A stretch of DNA of 64,000 nt from Pararhizobium capsulatum DSM 1112 (GCF_030814475.1 NZ_JAUSVF010000001.1:951001-1015000), one strand, 5' to 3'; counted from the stretch's first letter, positions 15,293-24,397 are shown. Notes: generated from the sequence alone by a model not told the origin. Numbers and translations are program-made.

Positions 15293-17078
15293 CCGCAACT
15301 ACTTCGTGGCGATCGCCCTATCCGTGGTGATCCTCATCGCCTGGCAATTCCTCTACATCAATCCCAAGATGGAGAAGGAACGGGTCGCCGCCGAGCAGGC
15401 CGAGCTGGCCAAGCCCCAGGCAACGACGCCAGCCGCAGGGCAGGGCGCCGCGAACACCGCGCTTCCGGGTGCTAACGGTGCAGCCGTGCCGGGTACGGGC
15501 GAAAGCCGCGACCAGTCGCTTGCCAAGTCGGCTCGCGTTACCATTGATACCCCGGCACTCAGCGGTTCCATCAACCTGACGGGCGCGCGTTTCGATGACC
15601 TTAAGCTCAAGGATTACCATGAGACGGTCGATGACAAGAGCCCGATCATCACGCTTCTGAGCCCTGCCGAAACCAAGGATGGCTACTTTACGGAAGTTGG
15701 CTATGTGGGCAACGATGCCTCCGGCTCAGCGCCCGGTCCGCAGACGGTCTGGACGCTGAAGGAAGGCAAGGAACTCACCCAGTCCACGCCGGTCACGCTT
15801 TCCTATACCAATGAAAAGGGCGTCGTTTTCGACCGCACCATCTCGGTCGACGAGCACTATATGTTCCAGGTGGCCGACAAGATCACCAACGGCACGGCAG
15901 CACCGGTGTCACTGTCCGGCTATGGTCGCGTCACCCGCTTCTCGAAGCCGGCGACCCCGAGTGTCTACGTTCTGCATGAAGGTTTCATCGGCGTGCTGGG
16001 CGAGCACGGCCTGCAGGAAGTCAAATACGCCAAGGTCGAGAACGATGCACCGGTAGAGCCCGGCAAGGCAACCACCGGCTGGCTCGGCATAACCGACAAG
16101 TATTGGGCAACCGCAATCGTGCCGCCGCAGGCGACACCGTATGAAGCGCGCTATTCGCACTTCACCGACGGCCGCGAGCGCTTCCAGTCCGACTACAAGC
16201 AGGACCCGATCACGGTCGCAGCCGGCCAGAGCGTCGATGTGAAGAACCTCATCTTCGCCGGCGCCAAGCAGGTGCCGCTGATCTCCAGCTACGAGACGTC
16301 CTTGAACATTCCGCAATTCGACCTGTTGATCGACTGGGGCTGGTTCTACTTCATCACCAAGCCGATGTTCAAACTGATGGATTTCTTCTTCCATTTCTTT
16401 GGTAACTTCGGCGTGGCGATCCTGCTCACCACCATCGTCGTCAAGGCACTCTTCTTCCCGCTCGCCAGCAAGCAGTACGCGTCCATGGCGAACATGAAGA
16501 AGGTTCAGCCGAAGATGGAAGAGCTGAAGAAGAAGTTCGGCGATGACCGCATGGGCCTGCAGCAGGCGATGATGCAGCTCTACAAGGACGAGAAGATCAA
16601 CCCGGTTGCCGGTTGCTGGCCGATCCTGTTCCAGATCCCGGTGTTCTTCGCGCTCTACAAGGTGATCTACGTCACAATCGAAATGCGGCATGCACCGTTC
16701 TTCGGCTGGATCCAGGACCTGTCCGCGCCGGATCCGACCTCGCTCTTCAACCTGTTCGGTCTTATCCCGATCGAATTGCCGCACATGCTGATGATCGGCG
16801 TATGGCCGCTGATCATGGGTGTTACCATGTTCCTACAGATGCGCATGAACCCGACGCCGCCGGATCCGACCCAGGCGATGCTGTTCACCTGGATGCCGCT
16901 GGTCTTCACCTTCATGCTGGCGAGCTTTCCGGCCGGTCTGGTCATCTACTGGGCCTGGAACAACACACTGTCGATCACCCAGCAGGCGATCATCATGAAG
17001 CGCCACGGCGTGAAGATCGAACTGTTCGACAATATAAAGGGACTGTTCGGCAAGAAACCGAAACAACCGGCCGAATAG
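15282..17078 (+). CDS. yidC: Membrane protein insertase YidC
   Basis: The inner-membrane insertase/chaperone that works alone or with SecYEG. At 598 residues it is a typical Gram-negative YidC: N-terminal TM (about residues 7-24, [19 protein letters not shown]), an Ala/Gly/Pro-rich linker, a large periplasmic beta domain to about residue 345, and the conserved five-TM core (from [21 protein letters not shown] through [20 protein letters not shown] to the C-terminal [13 protein letters not shown]). An ATG one codon upstream (15279) is equally possible. It overlaps rnpA, and its terminator follows at 17102. Confidence 0.97.
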   Translation: MENNRNYFVAIALSVVILIAWQFLYINPKMEKERVAAEQAELAKPQATTPAAGQGAANTALPGANGAAVPGTGESRDQSLAKSARVTIDTPALSGSINLTGARFDDLKLKDYHETVDDKSPIITLLSPAETKDGYFTEVGYVGNDASGSAPGPQTVWTLKEGKELTQSTPVTLSYTNEKGVVFDRTISVDEHYMFQVADKITNGTAAPVSLSGYGRVTRFSKPATPSVYVLHEGFIGVLGEHGLQEVKYAKVENDAPVEPGKATTGWLGITDKYWATAIVPPQATPYEARYSHFTDGRERFQSDYKQDPITVAAGQSVDVKNLIFAGAKQVPLISSYETSLNIPQFDLLIDWGWFYFITKPMFKLMDFFFHFFGNFGVAILLTTIVVKALFFPLASKQYASMANMKKVQPKMEELKKKFGDDRMGLQQAMMQLYKDEKINPVAGCWPILFQIPVFFALYKVIYVTIEMRHAPFFGWIQDLSAPDPTSLFNLFGLIPIELPHMLMIGVWPLIMGVTMFLQMRMNPTPPDPTQAMLFTWMPLVFTFMLASFPAGLVIYWAWNNTLSITQQAIIMKRHGVKIELFDNIKGLFGKKPKQPAE

Positions 17079-17101
17079 GCCGCTCTCTTGAGAAAAGTTT
17101 C

Positions 17102-17128
17102 AAAGCCCCGGTAACCCCGGGGCTTTTT
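17102..17128 (+). terminator. Rho-independent terminator after yidC
   Basis: A 10-bp stem (AAAGCCCCGG with CCGGGGCTTT), a short TAACC loop and a T-run directly after. It ends the rpmH-rnpA-yidC transcript 24 bp past the yidC stop. Confidence 0.9.
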
Positions 17129-17194
17129 GCTGTGCGGACGAAATTGCGACGGCTCTATGTCGTCGCCGCCGTCGCCTTGGAGGCAAATGCAGTT

Positions 17195-17297
17195 TAGAGT
17201 TTGTCAGGGAAAAGTGGAAACCGGTTTTCCCGAAAAGACAAACGGAAACAAAAGAATCTAGAGGATGTCTGGTTCAATCTGAACCAGACATCCTCTA
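17195..17297 (+). repeat. RIME-like 103-bp palindromic repeat, copy 1
   Basis: One of three full-length 103-bp copies in the window. Part A (GTTTGTC...GACAAAC enclosing GGGAAAA/TTTTCCC around CCGG) and part B (AGAGGATGTCTGGTTCA with its exact complement across a 3-base centre, 17-bp stem) are both strong hairpins. The ends are TAGAG/CTCTA. The architecture matches rhizobial intergenic mosaic elements (RIME). It lies between the yidC terminator and the EamA gene. Confidence 0.85.
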
Positions 17298-17367
17298 AGA
17301 AAGATTCTGAGGGAGGACTTGCGCTTTGTGGCGGAGATCGTTGCCCGTATCCAAAGCGGGTAGCACC

Positions 17368-18288
17368 ATGTCATCCACTCCTTTGCAAGCGCCGGCAGAG
17401 CCGTCCCTCAGCCAGACCCAGGGCATATTCCTTGTTCTGATGTCCGCGGTCGTCTGGAGCTTCGGCGGTACGCTTGCGCGTTTTCTCGATATTGAGGATG
17501 TCTGGACCGTCGTCTTCTGGCGGTCGCTTTTCGCCGCATTGTTTCTCTTAGGGTTTATGCTCACGCGCGACGGGATCGCAGGAACCGGCAGGCTCTTTCG
17601 GGGCATGGGGTTGCCGGGCATTGCCGTCGGCGCCTGTTTTGCAACGGCCTCGGTAAGTTTCATCATCGCGCTTGGTTACACCACGGTCGCCAATATCATG
17701 CTCCTTCAGGCCGGCGTGCCGTTGATTGCCGCCCTGATCGGCTGGATCGTTTATCGCGAAGGGGTTGCGGTTTCGACATGGATCGCAATTGGTGCAGTCA
17801 TTTGCGGCGTGTTGATCATGGTCTCGGATTCGCTGACCGGGGCGGTCTCGCCGATCGGCGATGCGCTCGCCCTGCTGATCGCTTTCGCCTTCGCATTTGC
17901 AACGGTCATCACCCGAAAATATGCCCATGTGCGCATGACGCCTGCGGTCCTCCTGGGCACGATCATTGCCGGCACGCTTGCGGCATCCCAGACGACGGGG
18001 TTTGCCGTCACCCTGCCGCAGCTGGGCATTCTGATCGTGTTCGGCGCCTTCAACTTCGGACTGGGTCTTGCCCTGTTCGTGACCGGCGCACGTTTCGTGC
18101 CGTCTGCCCTGGCGGCACTCTTCGGGACGGCGGAAACGGTGCTTGCGCCGCTCTGGGTGGCGCTGATCCATGGTGAAATTCCGAGCCCCAACACCATCAT
18201 TGGCGGGTCGGTGGTGTTGCTGGCACTCTTGTCCTACCTCACGGTCGAGCTGCTGCGGCAGCAGCGTCTGGCGCGTCGGACCGCCTGA
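17368..18288 (+). CDS. EamA/DMT-family transporter
   Basis: A 306-residue inner-membrane protein with about ten predicted membrane segments in two EamA repeats (first from GIFLVLMSAVVWSFGGTLARF, second from PIGDALALLIAFAFAFATVIT). Such proteins export small metabolites or amino acids; the substrate cannot be read from the sequence. The ATG at 17368 follows AAGCGGG; an upstream TTG at 17326 is in frame. It is an insertion relative to the usual yidC-engB neighbourhood. Its promoter region contains a RIME copy ending 70 bp upstream. Confidence 0.85.
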   Translation: MSSTPLQAPAEPSLSQTQGIFLVLMSAVVWSFGGTLARFLDIEDVWTVVFWRSLFAALFLLGFMLTRDGIAGTGRLFRGMGLPGIAVGACFATASVSFIIALGYTTVANIMLLQAGVPLIAALIGWIVYREGVAVSTWIAIGAVICGVLIMVSDSLTGAVSPIGDALALLIAFAFAFATVITRKYAHVRMTPAVLLGTIIAGTLAASQTTGFAVTLPQLGILIVFGAFNFGLGLALFVTGARFVPSALAALFGTAETVLAPLWVALIHGEIPSPNTIIGGSVVLLALLSYLTVELLRQQRLARRTA

Positions 18289-18435
18289 GACTACGGTTCA
18301 AGGCTTGCCCGACAGGCGTGAGATGGCCCGTCGGTCTTGACAAGGCCGGCCAAAACCGCAAAGCCGCTAGGATTATGGCAAGCCGTGCCCTGTGCTGGGC
18401 ATTGATTGTGCCCGCCGCTTCAAAAGGATGACGTT

Positions 18436-19089
18436 ATGACCGACAGAAAAGCCAAGGACGACAAGCCGCTTTTTGGCCGCCCCTGGATTTTCATCCGCGG
18501 CGTGCCGTCGATGAATTTCCTTCCCCCGGAAGGGCCGCCGGAGATTGCCTTTGCCGGCCGCTCCAATGTCGGCAAGTCGTCGCTGATCAATGCGCTGGTT
18601 GCCCACAAAGGCCTTGCACGCACTTCCAACACGCCCGGCCGTACGCAGGAACTCAACTACTTCGTGCCGGATGGCTTCTCCGGAGAGGCCGACGACCTGC
18701 CGCCGATGGCACTGGTCGATATGCCCGGCTACGGCTATGCGCAGGCTCCGAAGGAGAATGTAGACGCCTGGACGAAGCTGGTCTTCGACTATCTGCGGGG
18801 CCGCGCGACCCTGAAACGCGTCTATGTGCTGATCGATAGCCGCCACGGCATCAAGAAGAATGATGATGAAGTGCTGTCGCTGCTCGACAAGGCGGCGATC
18901 TCCTACCAGATCGTGCTGACCAAGACCGACAAGATCAAGGACCCTGCGGTTCCCAAGCTCATGGCCGAGACGCTGGAGAAGATCAAGAAGCATCCGGCGG
19001 CTTTCCCGGAAGTGCTCGCAACCTCTTCTGAAAAGGCATCCGGCCTGGACGAACTCCGCCGCGCCATTGAGGTTGCAATCACACAGTAG
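18436..19089 (+). CDS. engB: Ribosome biogenesis GTPase YihA/EngB (YsxC)
   Basis: A 217-residue essential GTPase acting in late 50S subunit assembly. G1 is [12 protein letters not shown] (about residues 41-52), the switch region has the family's [10 protein letters not shown]3 is DMPGYGYA, and G4 is TKTDKI. Length and order (after yidC, before argB) match rhizobial genomes. The ATG at 18436 follows AAAAGGATGACGTT. Confidence 0.96.
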   Translation: MTDRKAKDDKPLFGRPWIFIRGVPSMNFLPPEGPPEIAFAGRSNVGKSSLINALVAHKGLARTSNTPGRTQELNYFVPDGFSGEADDLPPMALVDMPGYGYAQAPKENVDAWTKLVFDYLRGRATLKRVYVLIDSRHGIKKNDDEVLSLLDKAAISYQIVLTKTDKIKDPAVPKLMAETLEKIKKHPAAFPEVLATSSEKASGLDELRRAIEVAITQ

Positions 19090-19222
19090 GAAACTTGACG
19101 CGCTGCCGTGGCAAATTTACGCTCTCTGGCCGCTGTCACTACCCTGACATGAAATCTGCCCTAGTTACCCGTTGCTGCATGGCGAGCAAGTCCTGCAGAC
19201 ACCGAGGGATAAGGAGAACATC

Positions 19223-19768
19223 ATGTCGGACTTGATCGTCATTGGTTTCGATAGCACCGAGGAGGCGGACCGCGTCCTTCTCAAGCTGCACAGCCTGAAG
19301 AAGGAATATCTGATAGACCTCGAGGACGCAGTTGTCGTCGTGCGCGATGAGGCCGGCAAGGTCCATCTGAAGCAGAGCCTCAATCTGACGGCGGTTGGCG
19401 CCACGTCCGGCCTTCTTTCCGGCTCGCTTTGGGGCGGCCTCGTCGGGTTACTGTTCCTCAATCCGCTGGCAGGCTTTGCCATCGGCGGTGCAATCGGGGC
19501 AGGGGCGGGTGCGCTGTCCGGTTCGCTTGCCGACTACGGCATCGACGACAACTTCATCAAGTCTCTGGGTGAGACGATCCCGAACAATTCCTCCGCCCTT
19601 TTCGTTCTGGTCCGCAAGGTGCAGCCGGAAAAGGTCATGGCCGAATTCGAGGGCCTGAAGGGACGCGTGCTGAAGACATCGCTTTCACCCGATCAGGAAC
19701 AGAAGCTTCAGGCGGCCCTTTCGGGTGCTGCCCCAGCCGCTACCACTCCTCAGCCGGGCGCGCTCTGA
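19223..19768 (+). CDS. DUF1269 membrane-associated protein
   Basis: A 181-residue protein with the DUF1269 arrangement: an N-terminal alpha/beta part (MSDLIVIGFDSTEEADRVL), the conserved EDAVVVVRDEAGKVHLKQS segment, a glycine-zipper hydrophobic hairpin (GLLSGSLWGGLVGLLFLNPLAG...GAIGAGAGALSG) and a C-terminal half repeating the IDDNFIKSLGETIPNNSSALFVLV pattern. It is probably membrane-anchored and often stress-related; the molecular role is unknown. The ATG at 19223 follows AAGGAGAACATC. Confidence 0.85.
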   Translation: MSDLIVIGFDSTEEADRVLLKLHSLKKEYLIDLEDAVVVVRDEAGKVHLKQSLNLTAVGATSGLLSGSLWGGLVGLLFLNPLAGFAIGGAIGAGAGALSGSLADYGIDDNFIKSLGETIPNNSSALFVLVRKVQPEKVMAEFEGLKGRVLKTSLSPDQEQKLQAALSGAAPAATTPQPGAL

Positions 19769-19806
19769 TCTCTTCAAGATCACGCCCATCTTCGCTTGCC
19801 GGTGCC

Positions 19807-20295
19807 TTACGATGAGGTGCCGGCGGCAAAGGTCATGGAAAGCCCGTTGATGCAATGGCGCTTGCCGGTCGGCGGCGGGCCATCGTCGAACACGTGGCCG
19901 AGATGGCCGCCGCAGCGGCGGCAGTGACATTCCGTCCGTACCATGCCGAATGTCGTATCTTCGCGAAGCCCGACGGCATTTGGCATAGCTTCCCAGAAGC
20001 TGGGCCAGCCCGTGCCGCTGTCATATTTGGTTTCGGATGAATAGAGCGGCAGTTCGCAGCCGGCGCAATGAAACGTTCCCTTGCGCTTCTCGGTGTTCAG
20101 GGTGCTGGTGAACGGGCGTTCCGTGTCCTCGTGCCTGAGGATCTGATATTGCTCGTCAGTCAGCATAGCCTTCCATTCGGCGTCCGTATGCGTGACTTCA
20201 AACGGTTCTTCGGCCGACCAGGCTGGTGGCGACCTGAATGCCGCCAATGCAACGGCGCCAACACTTGAAAGAAGGAAAATACGGCGGCTGGGCAT
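19807..20295 (-). CDS. msrB: Exported peptide-methionine (R)-S-oxide reductase
   Basis: MsrB repairs the R form of methionine sulfoxide in proteins. This 162-residue copy has an N-terminal export signal with a twin-arginine-like motif (SRRIFLLSS, then a hydrophobic run to WSAEEP), so it should act in the periplasm, unlike cytoplasmic MsrB. Visible are the zinc pairs CAGC and CRRC, the GTGWPSFW motif, CGGHLGHVFDDGP, and the catalytic Cys in KRHCINGLSM. The ATG at 20295 is preferred over 20310. It converges with the DUF1269 gene. Confidence 0.93.
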   Translation of the reverse strand: MPSRRIFLLSSVGAVALAAFRSPPAWSAEEPFEVTHTDAEWKAMLTDEQYQILRHEDTERPFTSTLNTEKRKGTFHCAGCELPLYSSETKYDSGTGWPSFWEAMPNAVGLREDTTFGMVRTECHCRRCGGHLGHVFDDGPPPTGKRHCINGLSMTFAAGTSS

Positions 20296-20405
20296 CAGTT
20301 CTCTCCCCATGGATCATGACCTCATATTAGCGCCGGGCCAACGTCTCGGCAAAGCACATGGTCGTCAATGGCGCGTGATGCCGCCGGCCTGTCCGGAGAT
20401 AAAAT

Positions 20406-20465
20406 GCGCATGGCCCCAACCTTTTCGGGTTGAAGCCATGCGCGGGTCGGCAAGGAGCCCGACCC
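20406..20465. terminator. Tandem hairpins between fasciclin gene and msrB
   Basis: Two adjacent hairpins. The first is a long one, GCGCATGGC (20406-20414) with GCCATGCGC (20435-20443) and an inner CAACC/GGTTG stem. The second is GGGTCGG (20444-20450) with CCGACCC (20459-20465). A T7 run lies at 20481-20487. They lie downstream of the minus-strand fasciclin gene and probably terminate it; a small structured RNA cannot be excluded. Confidence 0.5.
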
Positions 20466-20474
20466 TGAACCCTT

Positions 20475-20542
20475 TAGAGATTTTTTTGGTTGCGTTTGTC
20501 TTTTCGGGAAAACCGGTTCTCACTTTTCCCTGACAAACTCTA
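20475..20542 (-). repeat. RIME-like repeat, truncated copy 2
   Basis: 68 bp with the same TAGAG/CTCTA ends and the GTTTGTC...GACAAAC palindrome (part A) as the 103-bp copies, but part B is missing and replaced by a short T-rich stretch. It begins 5 bp after the fasciclin stop codon. It reads in the opposite orientation to copy 1. Confidence 0.8.
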
Positions 20543-20546
20543 AGGC

Positions 20547-21104
20547 TTAGCTCTTCGGCAGAAGAACCTTGTCGATGACATGGATGACACCGTTCGACTG
20601 CTTGACGTCGGCGATGGTGACTGTCGCGACACCGCCGGTCTCATCGGTCAGCGTGATCTTGCCGCCCTCGGATTTGGCTTTCAGAATGCAGCCGCCCACG
20701 GTCTTGACGTCATGAGTGCCGCCATCGTCCATCACCATCTTGTCGATGGCATCAGACATGGCGTTGGCCGCAACGACGTGGCAGGTCAGAACCTTGGTCA
20801 GCTGATCCTTGTTTTCAGGCTTCAACAGCGTATCGACCGTACCGGCCGGAAGTGCCTCGAAGGCTTCGTTGGTCGGTGCAAAGACTGTGAACGGACCGGC
20901 GCCGGAAAGTGTGTCGACAAGGCCTGCGGCCTTGACGGCTGCGACCAGCGTCGTGTGGTCCTTGGAATTGACAGCGTTCTCGACGATCGTCTTGTTCTCA
21001 TACATCGGAGCGCCGCCAACCATCGGGTTTTCGGCATGGGCAGCAAGCGCGCTGACAGCGAGGATCGAAGCAACCGCGGTCGTACGCAGCAGGGACTTAA
21101 ACAT
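20547..21104 (-). CDS. Secreted fasciclin-domain protein
   Basis: A 185-residue exported protein. A Sec signal peptide occupies about residues 1-25 (FKSLLRTTAVASILAVSALAAHA), then one FAS1 domain: motif H1 at TLVAAVKAAGLVDTLSGAGPFTVFAPTNEAF and H2 at NGVIHVIDKVLLP near the end. FAS1 proteins mediate adhesion or envelope functions. The ATG at 21104 has GGAG about 9 nt upstream; the ATG at 21110 would be too close. It lies beside an ECF sigma/RskA-like anti-sigma pair on the same strand, recalling the SigK/RskA control of fasciclin proteins Mpt70/Mpt83 in mycobacteria. Confidence 0.9.
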   Translation of the reverse strand: MFKSLLRTTAVASILAVSALAAHAENPMVGGAPMYENKTIVENAVNSKDHTTLVAAVKAAGLVDTLSGAGPFTVFAPTNEAFEALPAGTVDTLLKPENKDQLTKVLTCHVVAANAMSDAIDKMVMDDGGTHDVKTVGGCILKAKSEGGKITLTDETGGVATVTIADVKQSNGVIHVIDKVLLPKS

Positions 21105-21524
21105 TGGCATTCTCTCCATTGATCTCTTTAGGCCAATAACGGCCTTCTCCCGTTTCAAGGTTGTCGTTCTCTGCGCAGAGGACAAAGGATGTACGGGAGG
21201 GAGTGGGAAAGAGTTTCAGGGTCTGATGAAGGAAATGTGGCGGGATTGGCGGTTGTGCTTGTGGAAGGCGGGAAATGTTAGCCGCGAACTCCCTCTTCTC
21301 CCCAGCGGGAAGAAGTGCCGAGCGGATGCGAGGTGATTAGGGGGTGTCTCCGCTTGTTCAGAGCCAGCCGCCCCCCCTCCATCCGGCGCTACGCGCCACC
21401 TTCTCCCCGCTGGGGAGCAGAGGGAGCCAGCCACACCTTCTCGACAAATACTTTCGCTCGCGGAGAAGGCGCGCGTGACGATTTTCGCCGCCTTTGCTAG
21501 ATGCAGATTGTACGGACTCTCCGA
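21105..21524. other. Intergenic region between fasciclin and anti-sigma genes
   Basis: A 420-bp stretch with the fasciclin promoter at its left end and a dispersed repeat (21368-21424) in the middle. I find no credible ORF. No -35/-10 pair that clearly matches an ECF consensus could be fixed by eye. Confidence 0.5.
21368..21424. repeat. Rhizobial dispersed palindromic repeat
   Basis: The segment CCCTCCATCCGGCGC...GCGCCACCTTCTCCCC followed by GCTGGGGAG has the form of a short palindromic sequence scattered in rhizobial intergenic regions: a CGGCGCTACGCGCC core palindrome and a CTCCCC/GGGGAG hairpin. Recognition is by pattern; copy number needs a genome search. Confidence 0.5.
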
Positions 21525-22244
21525 TTAGCGAAGATGCGTCTTCCCGGCTGCAACGACCGCGCCTGTCGGGGCGCCTGTCGCCGAGCCGCCAACGGGTTCC
21601 AGGCTGACCGCGAGCGTTACGCCGGCACCCAGCTTTTGGGCCATCTCCGGCGCGATGGAAATCTCGCCCTCGCCGGACTGCGGCAGGACGCCGAGCGACT
21701 TTGGTGCGCTGCCATCCTCGATCATCCAGACTTCGAGCGAGCGAGGCTCCGGCTGGTTGGCGGCAACAGGGGTTATCGTCAGCTTCCCATGGGTAGGGTC
21801 ATAACTTGCGAAGAGGGCGACGGCGTTACCCTCGCTGGAAAGTTCCGCAAGGATCGGGGCTGCAGTGGGGGGCTGTGGCGCGGTAAAGGTAACGCTTTCC
21901 AGCACCGCGATCGCGGCAAGCCCTGCAAGCGCGAGACCCGTCAGCACCCGCCAGAAGGCGAGCGAATTCCAGAGCCCGCTGGTCTCCGTCGGGGCCGGTT
22001 GATCGAAGAGGCGACGCTCGATGGTCGCATAGACCTTGGGCCGCGGCGTTACCGCTTCATAGGCGTTGTCGAAGGAGGAGAGGTTGGTCTGCCAGCGATT
22101 AACCATGGCGGCAAAGTTGCTGTCGAGCACTATGCGCGCTTCAACCTTCCTGCGATCATCGGTCGACAGGACGCCGAGCACATACTCGCCCGCGATGACT
22201 TCGTCACGTTGTGAATCACCACGCTTCGGGGTCTGTGTGCTCAT
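21525..22244 (-). CDS. RskA/RskK-type anti-sigma factor
   Basis: A 239-residue single-pass membrane protein. The N-terminal cytoplasmic part (RDEVIAGEYVLGVLSTDDRRKVEARI...) is the zinc-less anti-sigma domain that holds an ECF sigma factor. One TM is near residues 110-130 (FWRVLTGLALAGLAAIAVLES). The periplasmic C-terminal part matches the RskA domain (KLTITPVAANQPEPRSLEVWMIEDGSAPKSLGVL). The ATG at 22244 overlaps the sigma gene's stop (ATGA), typical for sigma/anti-sigma pairs. Release would follow proteolysis by an external signal; the signal is unknown. Confidence 0.9.
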   Translation of the reverse strand: MSTQTPKRGDSQRDEVIAGEYVLGVLSTDDRRKVEARIVLDSNFAAMVNRWQTNLSSFDNAYEAVTPRPKVYATIERRLFDQPAPTETSGLWNSLAFWRVLTGLALAGLAAIAVLESVTFTAPQPPTAAPILAELSSEGNAVALFASYDPTHGKLTITPVAANQPEPRSLEVWMIEDGSAPKSLGVLPQSGEGEISIAPEMAQKLGAGVTLAVSLEPVGGSATGAPTGAVVAAGKTHLR

Positions 22245-22780
22245 CTCTCCATGCACTCTTTCAGTTTCAAGAGGCTGCGGCGCAGCCACGTTCGCATCGT
22301 GTTCAGCGGAATATTGAACTGTTCCGCCAGTTCCTGGTAGCTGTGGCCGTCGATATAGGCCTTGCGCACGGCATCGGCTCTGTCTGTCTCCAGCTCGCGC
22401 ATGCAATTGTCGATCCGCCTGCCTTCTCCACTCATCATCGCCGAGTGTTCTGGATCAGGTGATGGATCGGCCAGATCATAAGCATCATCGATCGTGTTGG
22501 CCACTGGCTTTCGCGCCCTGAGGACATCGATTGCATGGTTACGGGCAATTGCGGCGAGCCAGCCTGCAGGGTGGGTTTCGGTTGCGGCATAATTCCCGGC
22601 CTTCTGCCAGATCTTGATGTAGACGTCCTGCAATGCCTCTTCCGCTTCTGCCCTATCGCGCAAGATACGAAGGCAGATGCCAAAGAGTTTCGAGCTTGTG
22701 CCACGGTAGAGCGCCGAAAACGCCTGACGATCCCTCAGCGAAACACGTTGAAGCAGGGTAGCCGTGTCGTCTGTAGCCAT
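22241..22780 (-). CDS. ECF RNA polymerase sigma factor (SigK-like)
   Basis: A 179-residue sigma factor with only regions 2 and 4. Region 2 is at about residues 20-95 (AFSALYRGTSSKLFGICLRILRDRAEAEEALQDVYIKIW) and the region-4 HTH at about 130-175 (AYIDGHSYQELAEQFNIPLNTMRTWLRRSLLKLK). The ATG at 22780 follows GGGAGGCAAGGTGAACTGTTG. It is translationally coupled to its anti-sigma factor. The adjacent fasciclin gene is the natural candidate target. Confidence 0.92.
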   Translation of the reverse strand: MATDDTATLLQRVSLRDRQAFSALYRGTSSKLFGICLRILRDRAEAEEALQDVYIKIWQKAGNYAATETHPAGWLAAIARNHAIDVLRARKPVANTIDDAYDLADPSPDPEHSAMMSGEGRRIDNCMRELETDRADAVRKAYIDGHSYQELAEQFNIPLNTMRTWLRRSLLKLKECMER

Positions 22781-22962
22781 CAACAGTTCACCTTGCCTCC
22801 CGAAATGCGTCGAATCATGCCAAGCAGGGACATGGAGAACGCTGAACCAGCTTGCCCTGTTTCTTGCCGGCCGTCACTACGGCGTTATCTTCGCGACGGA
22901 TCATTCCCTCGGCGAAAAACTTGCGCTACACAGCATCCGGCATTTTTTGAAGGTTCCTCCCC

Positions 22963-23850
22963 ATGACCGCATCCGAAAGCGAAACCCAGGCACGTCTTCT
23001 TGCGCAGGCGCTGCCCTATATGCAGCGTTATGAAAACAAGACGATCGTCGTGAAATATGGTGGCCATGCCATGGGCGATCCCGAGCTCGGCAAGGCATTT
23101 GCCGCTGATATCGCGCTTTTGAAGCAATCAGGGGTCAACCCGATCGTCGTGCATGGCGGCGGCCCGCAGATCGGCGCGATGCTGACCAAGATGGGGATAG
23201 AATCGAAATTCGAAGGTGGCCTGCGCGTCACCGACGCCAAGACCGTCGAGATCGTCGAAATGGTTCTGGCCGGCTCCATCAACAAGGAGATCGTCGCGCT
23301 CATCAACCAGACCGGCGAATGGGCAATTGGGCTCTGCGGCAAGGACGGCAACATGGTCTTCGCCGAAAAGGCCAAGAAGACCATTGTCGATCCCGACAGC
23401 AATATCGAGCGTGTGCTCGATCTCGGCTTCGTCGGCGAAGTGGTCGAAGTCGACCGCACGCTGCTCGATCTCCTGGCCCGCTCGGAGATGATCCCGGTCA
23501 TCGCTCCGGTTGCTCCGGGCCGCGACGGCGCGACCTACAATATCAATGCCGATACCTTCGCCGGCGCGATCGCCGGTGCGCTGAATGCCACGCGTCTCCT
23601 GTTCCTGACGGATGTTCCCGGCGTTCTCAACAAGCAGGGCGAACTGATCAAGGAGCTTTCGGTGGCCGAAGCTCGCGCCTTGATCAAGGATGGCACGATC
23701 TCCGGCGGCATGATCCCCAAGGTGGAAACCTGCATCGAGGCGATTGATGCCGGTGTGCAGGGCGTCGTCATCCTGAACGGCAAGACCGCCCATTCCGTGC
23801 TGCTCGAAATCTTCACCGAGCACGGCGCCGGCACGCTGATCGTTCCCTGA
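22963..23850 (+). CDS. argB: Acetylglutamate kinase
   Basis: The second enzyme of arginine synthesis, phosphorylating N-acetyl-L-glutamate with ATP in the cytoplasm. At 295 residues it is of normal length. Motifs of the amino-acid-kinase fold are visible: [15 protein letters not shown] at the N-terminus, [12 protein letters not shown] (about residues 63-74), the [15 protein letters not shown] segment and the [15 protein letters not shown] block. It lies downstream of engB as in related genomes but separated by about 3.8 kb of other genes. The promoter should be in 22781-22962, divergent from the sigma gene. Confidence 0.97.
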   Translation: MTASESETQARLLAQALPYMQRYENKTIVVKYGGHAMGDPELGKAFAADIALLKQSGVNPIVVHGGGPQIGAMLTKMGIESKFEGGLRVTDAKTVEIVEMVLAGSINKEIVALINQTGEWAIGLCGKDGNMVFAEKAKKTIVDPDSNIERVLDLGFVGEVVEVDRTLLDLLARSEMIPVIAPVAPGRDGATYNINADTFAGAIAGALNATRLLFLTDVPGVLNKQGELIKELSVAEARALIKDGTISGGMIPKVETCIEAIDAGVQGVVILNGKTAHSVLLEIFTEHGAGTLIVP

Positions 23851-23909
23851 TACGAGCCTGCCCGGTGACAAGTGATCGCCGGGCACGCCTCTCTCGCTAC
23901 GGCATTTTC

Positions 23910-24332
23910 TCAGCGTTCTGCTGCAAGCCGATCAAGCGTCGCCGAGTCTTCGCTGTCGAAGAAGCGTTCGATGGCGGTGCCAAAAATACTCTCTTGCGGC
24001 GCGGCGATTGCAAAAAGTGTCATGGACGAGCGAAACTTCATATCATCTGGCGAACCAAAGATCTCATGTGCCGAGCGGCCGCTGGTGGCGCAGACCGCCT
24101 CTGTGCATTCCCTCAGCCGTTGGCCGAGCAACGGATGAGACAGGTAGGCTTTGGCCTCCTCCAGGCCCGAGATCGCGTAACGTTGTGCCATCGATGAATG
24201 GCCGAGGCCGGCGATCTGCGGGAAGATGAACCACATCCAGTGCGTTGTCTTGTGGCCGGCGCGCAGCTCGCCCAGTGCGGCATCGTAGACCGGCGCCTGG
24301 GCATCGACGAAGCATTGAAGATTGTCCTGCAT
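23910..24332 (-). CDS. DUF1810 family protein
   Basis: A 140-residue cytoplasmic protein with the DUF1810 signature: LQCFVDAQAPVYDAALGELRAG, then KTTHWMWFIFPQIAGLGHS, the YAISGLEEAKAYLSHPLLGQRL segment and the MKFRSSMTLFA block. The family is calpastatin-like in name only; no activity is established. The ATG at 24332 follows GGAGGAGACC. It converges with argB. Confidence 0.85.
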   Translation of the reverse strand: MQDNLQCFVDAQAPVYDAALGELRAGHKTTHWMWFIFPQIAGLGHSSMAQRYAISGLEEAKAYLSHPLLGQRLRECTEAVCATSGRSAHEIFGSPDDMKFRSSMTLFAIAAPQESIFGTAIERFFDSEDSATLDRLAAER

Positions 24333-24397
24333 GGTCTCCTCCTGCCGCGCTGACACCGATCGTCAACGCAGCAGAAGGCGATCGGTTCAGCTCGATA

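Noticed and set aside
23851..23909. GCCCGG...CCGGGC stem after argB as a terminator
   Set aside because: The stem is short and interrupted and no T-run follows.
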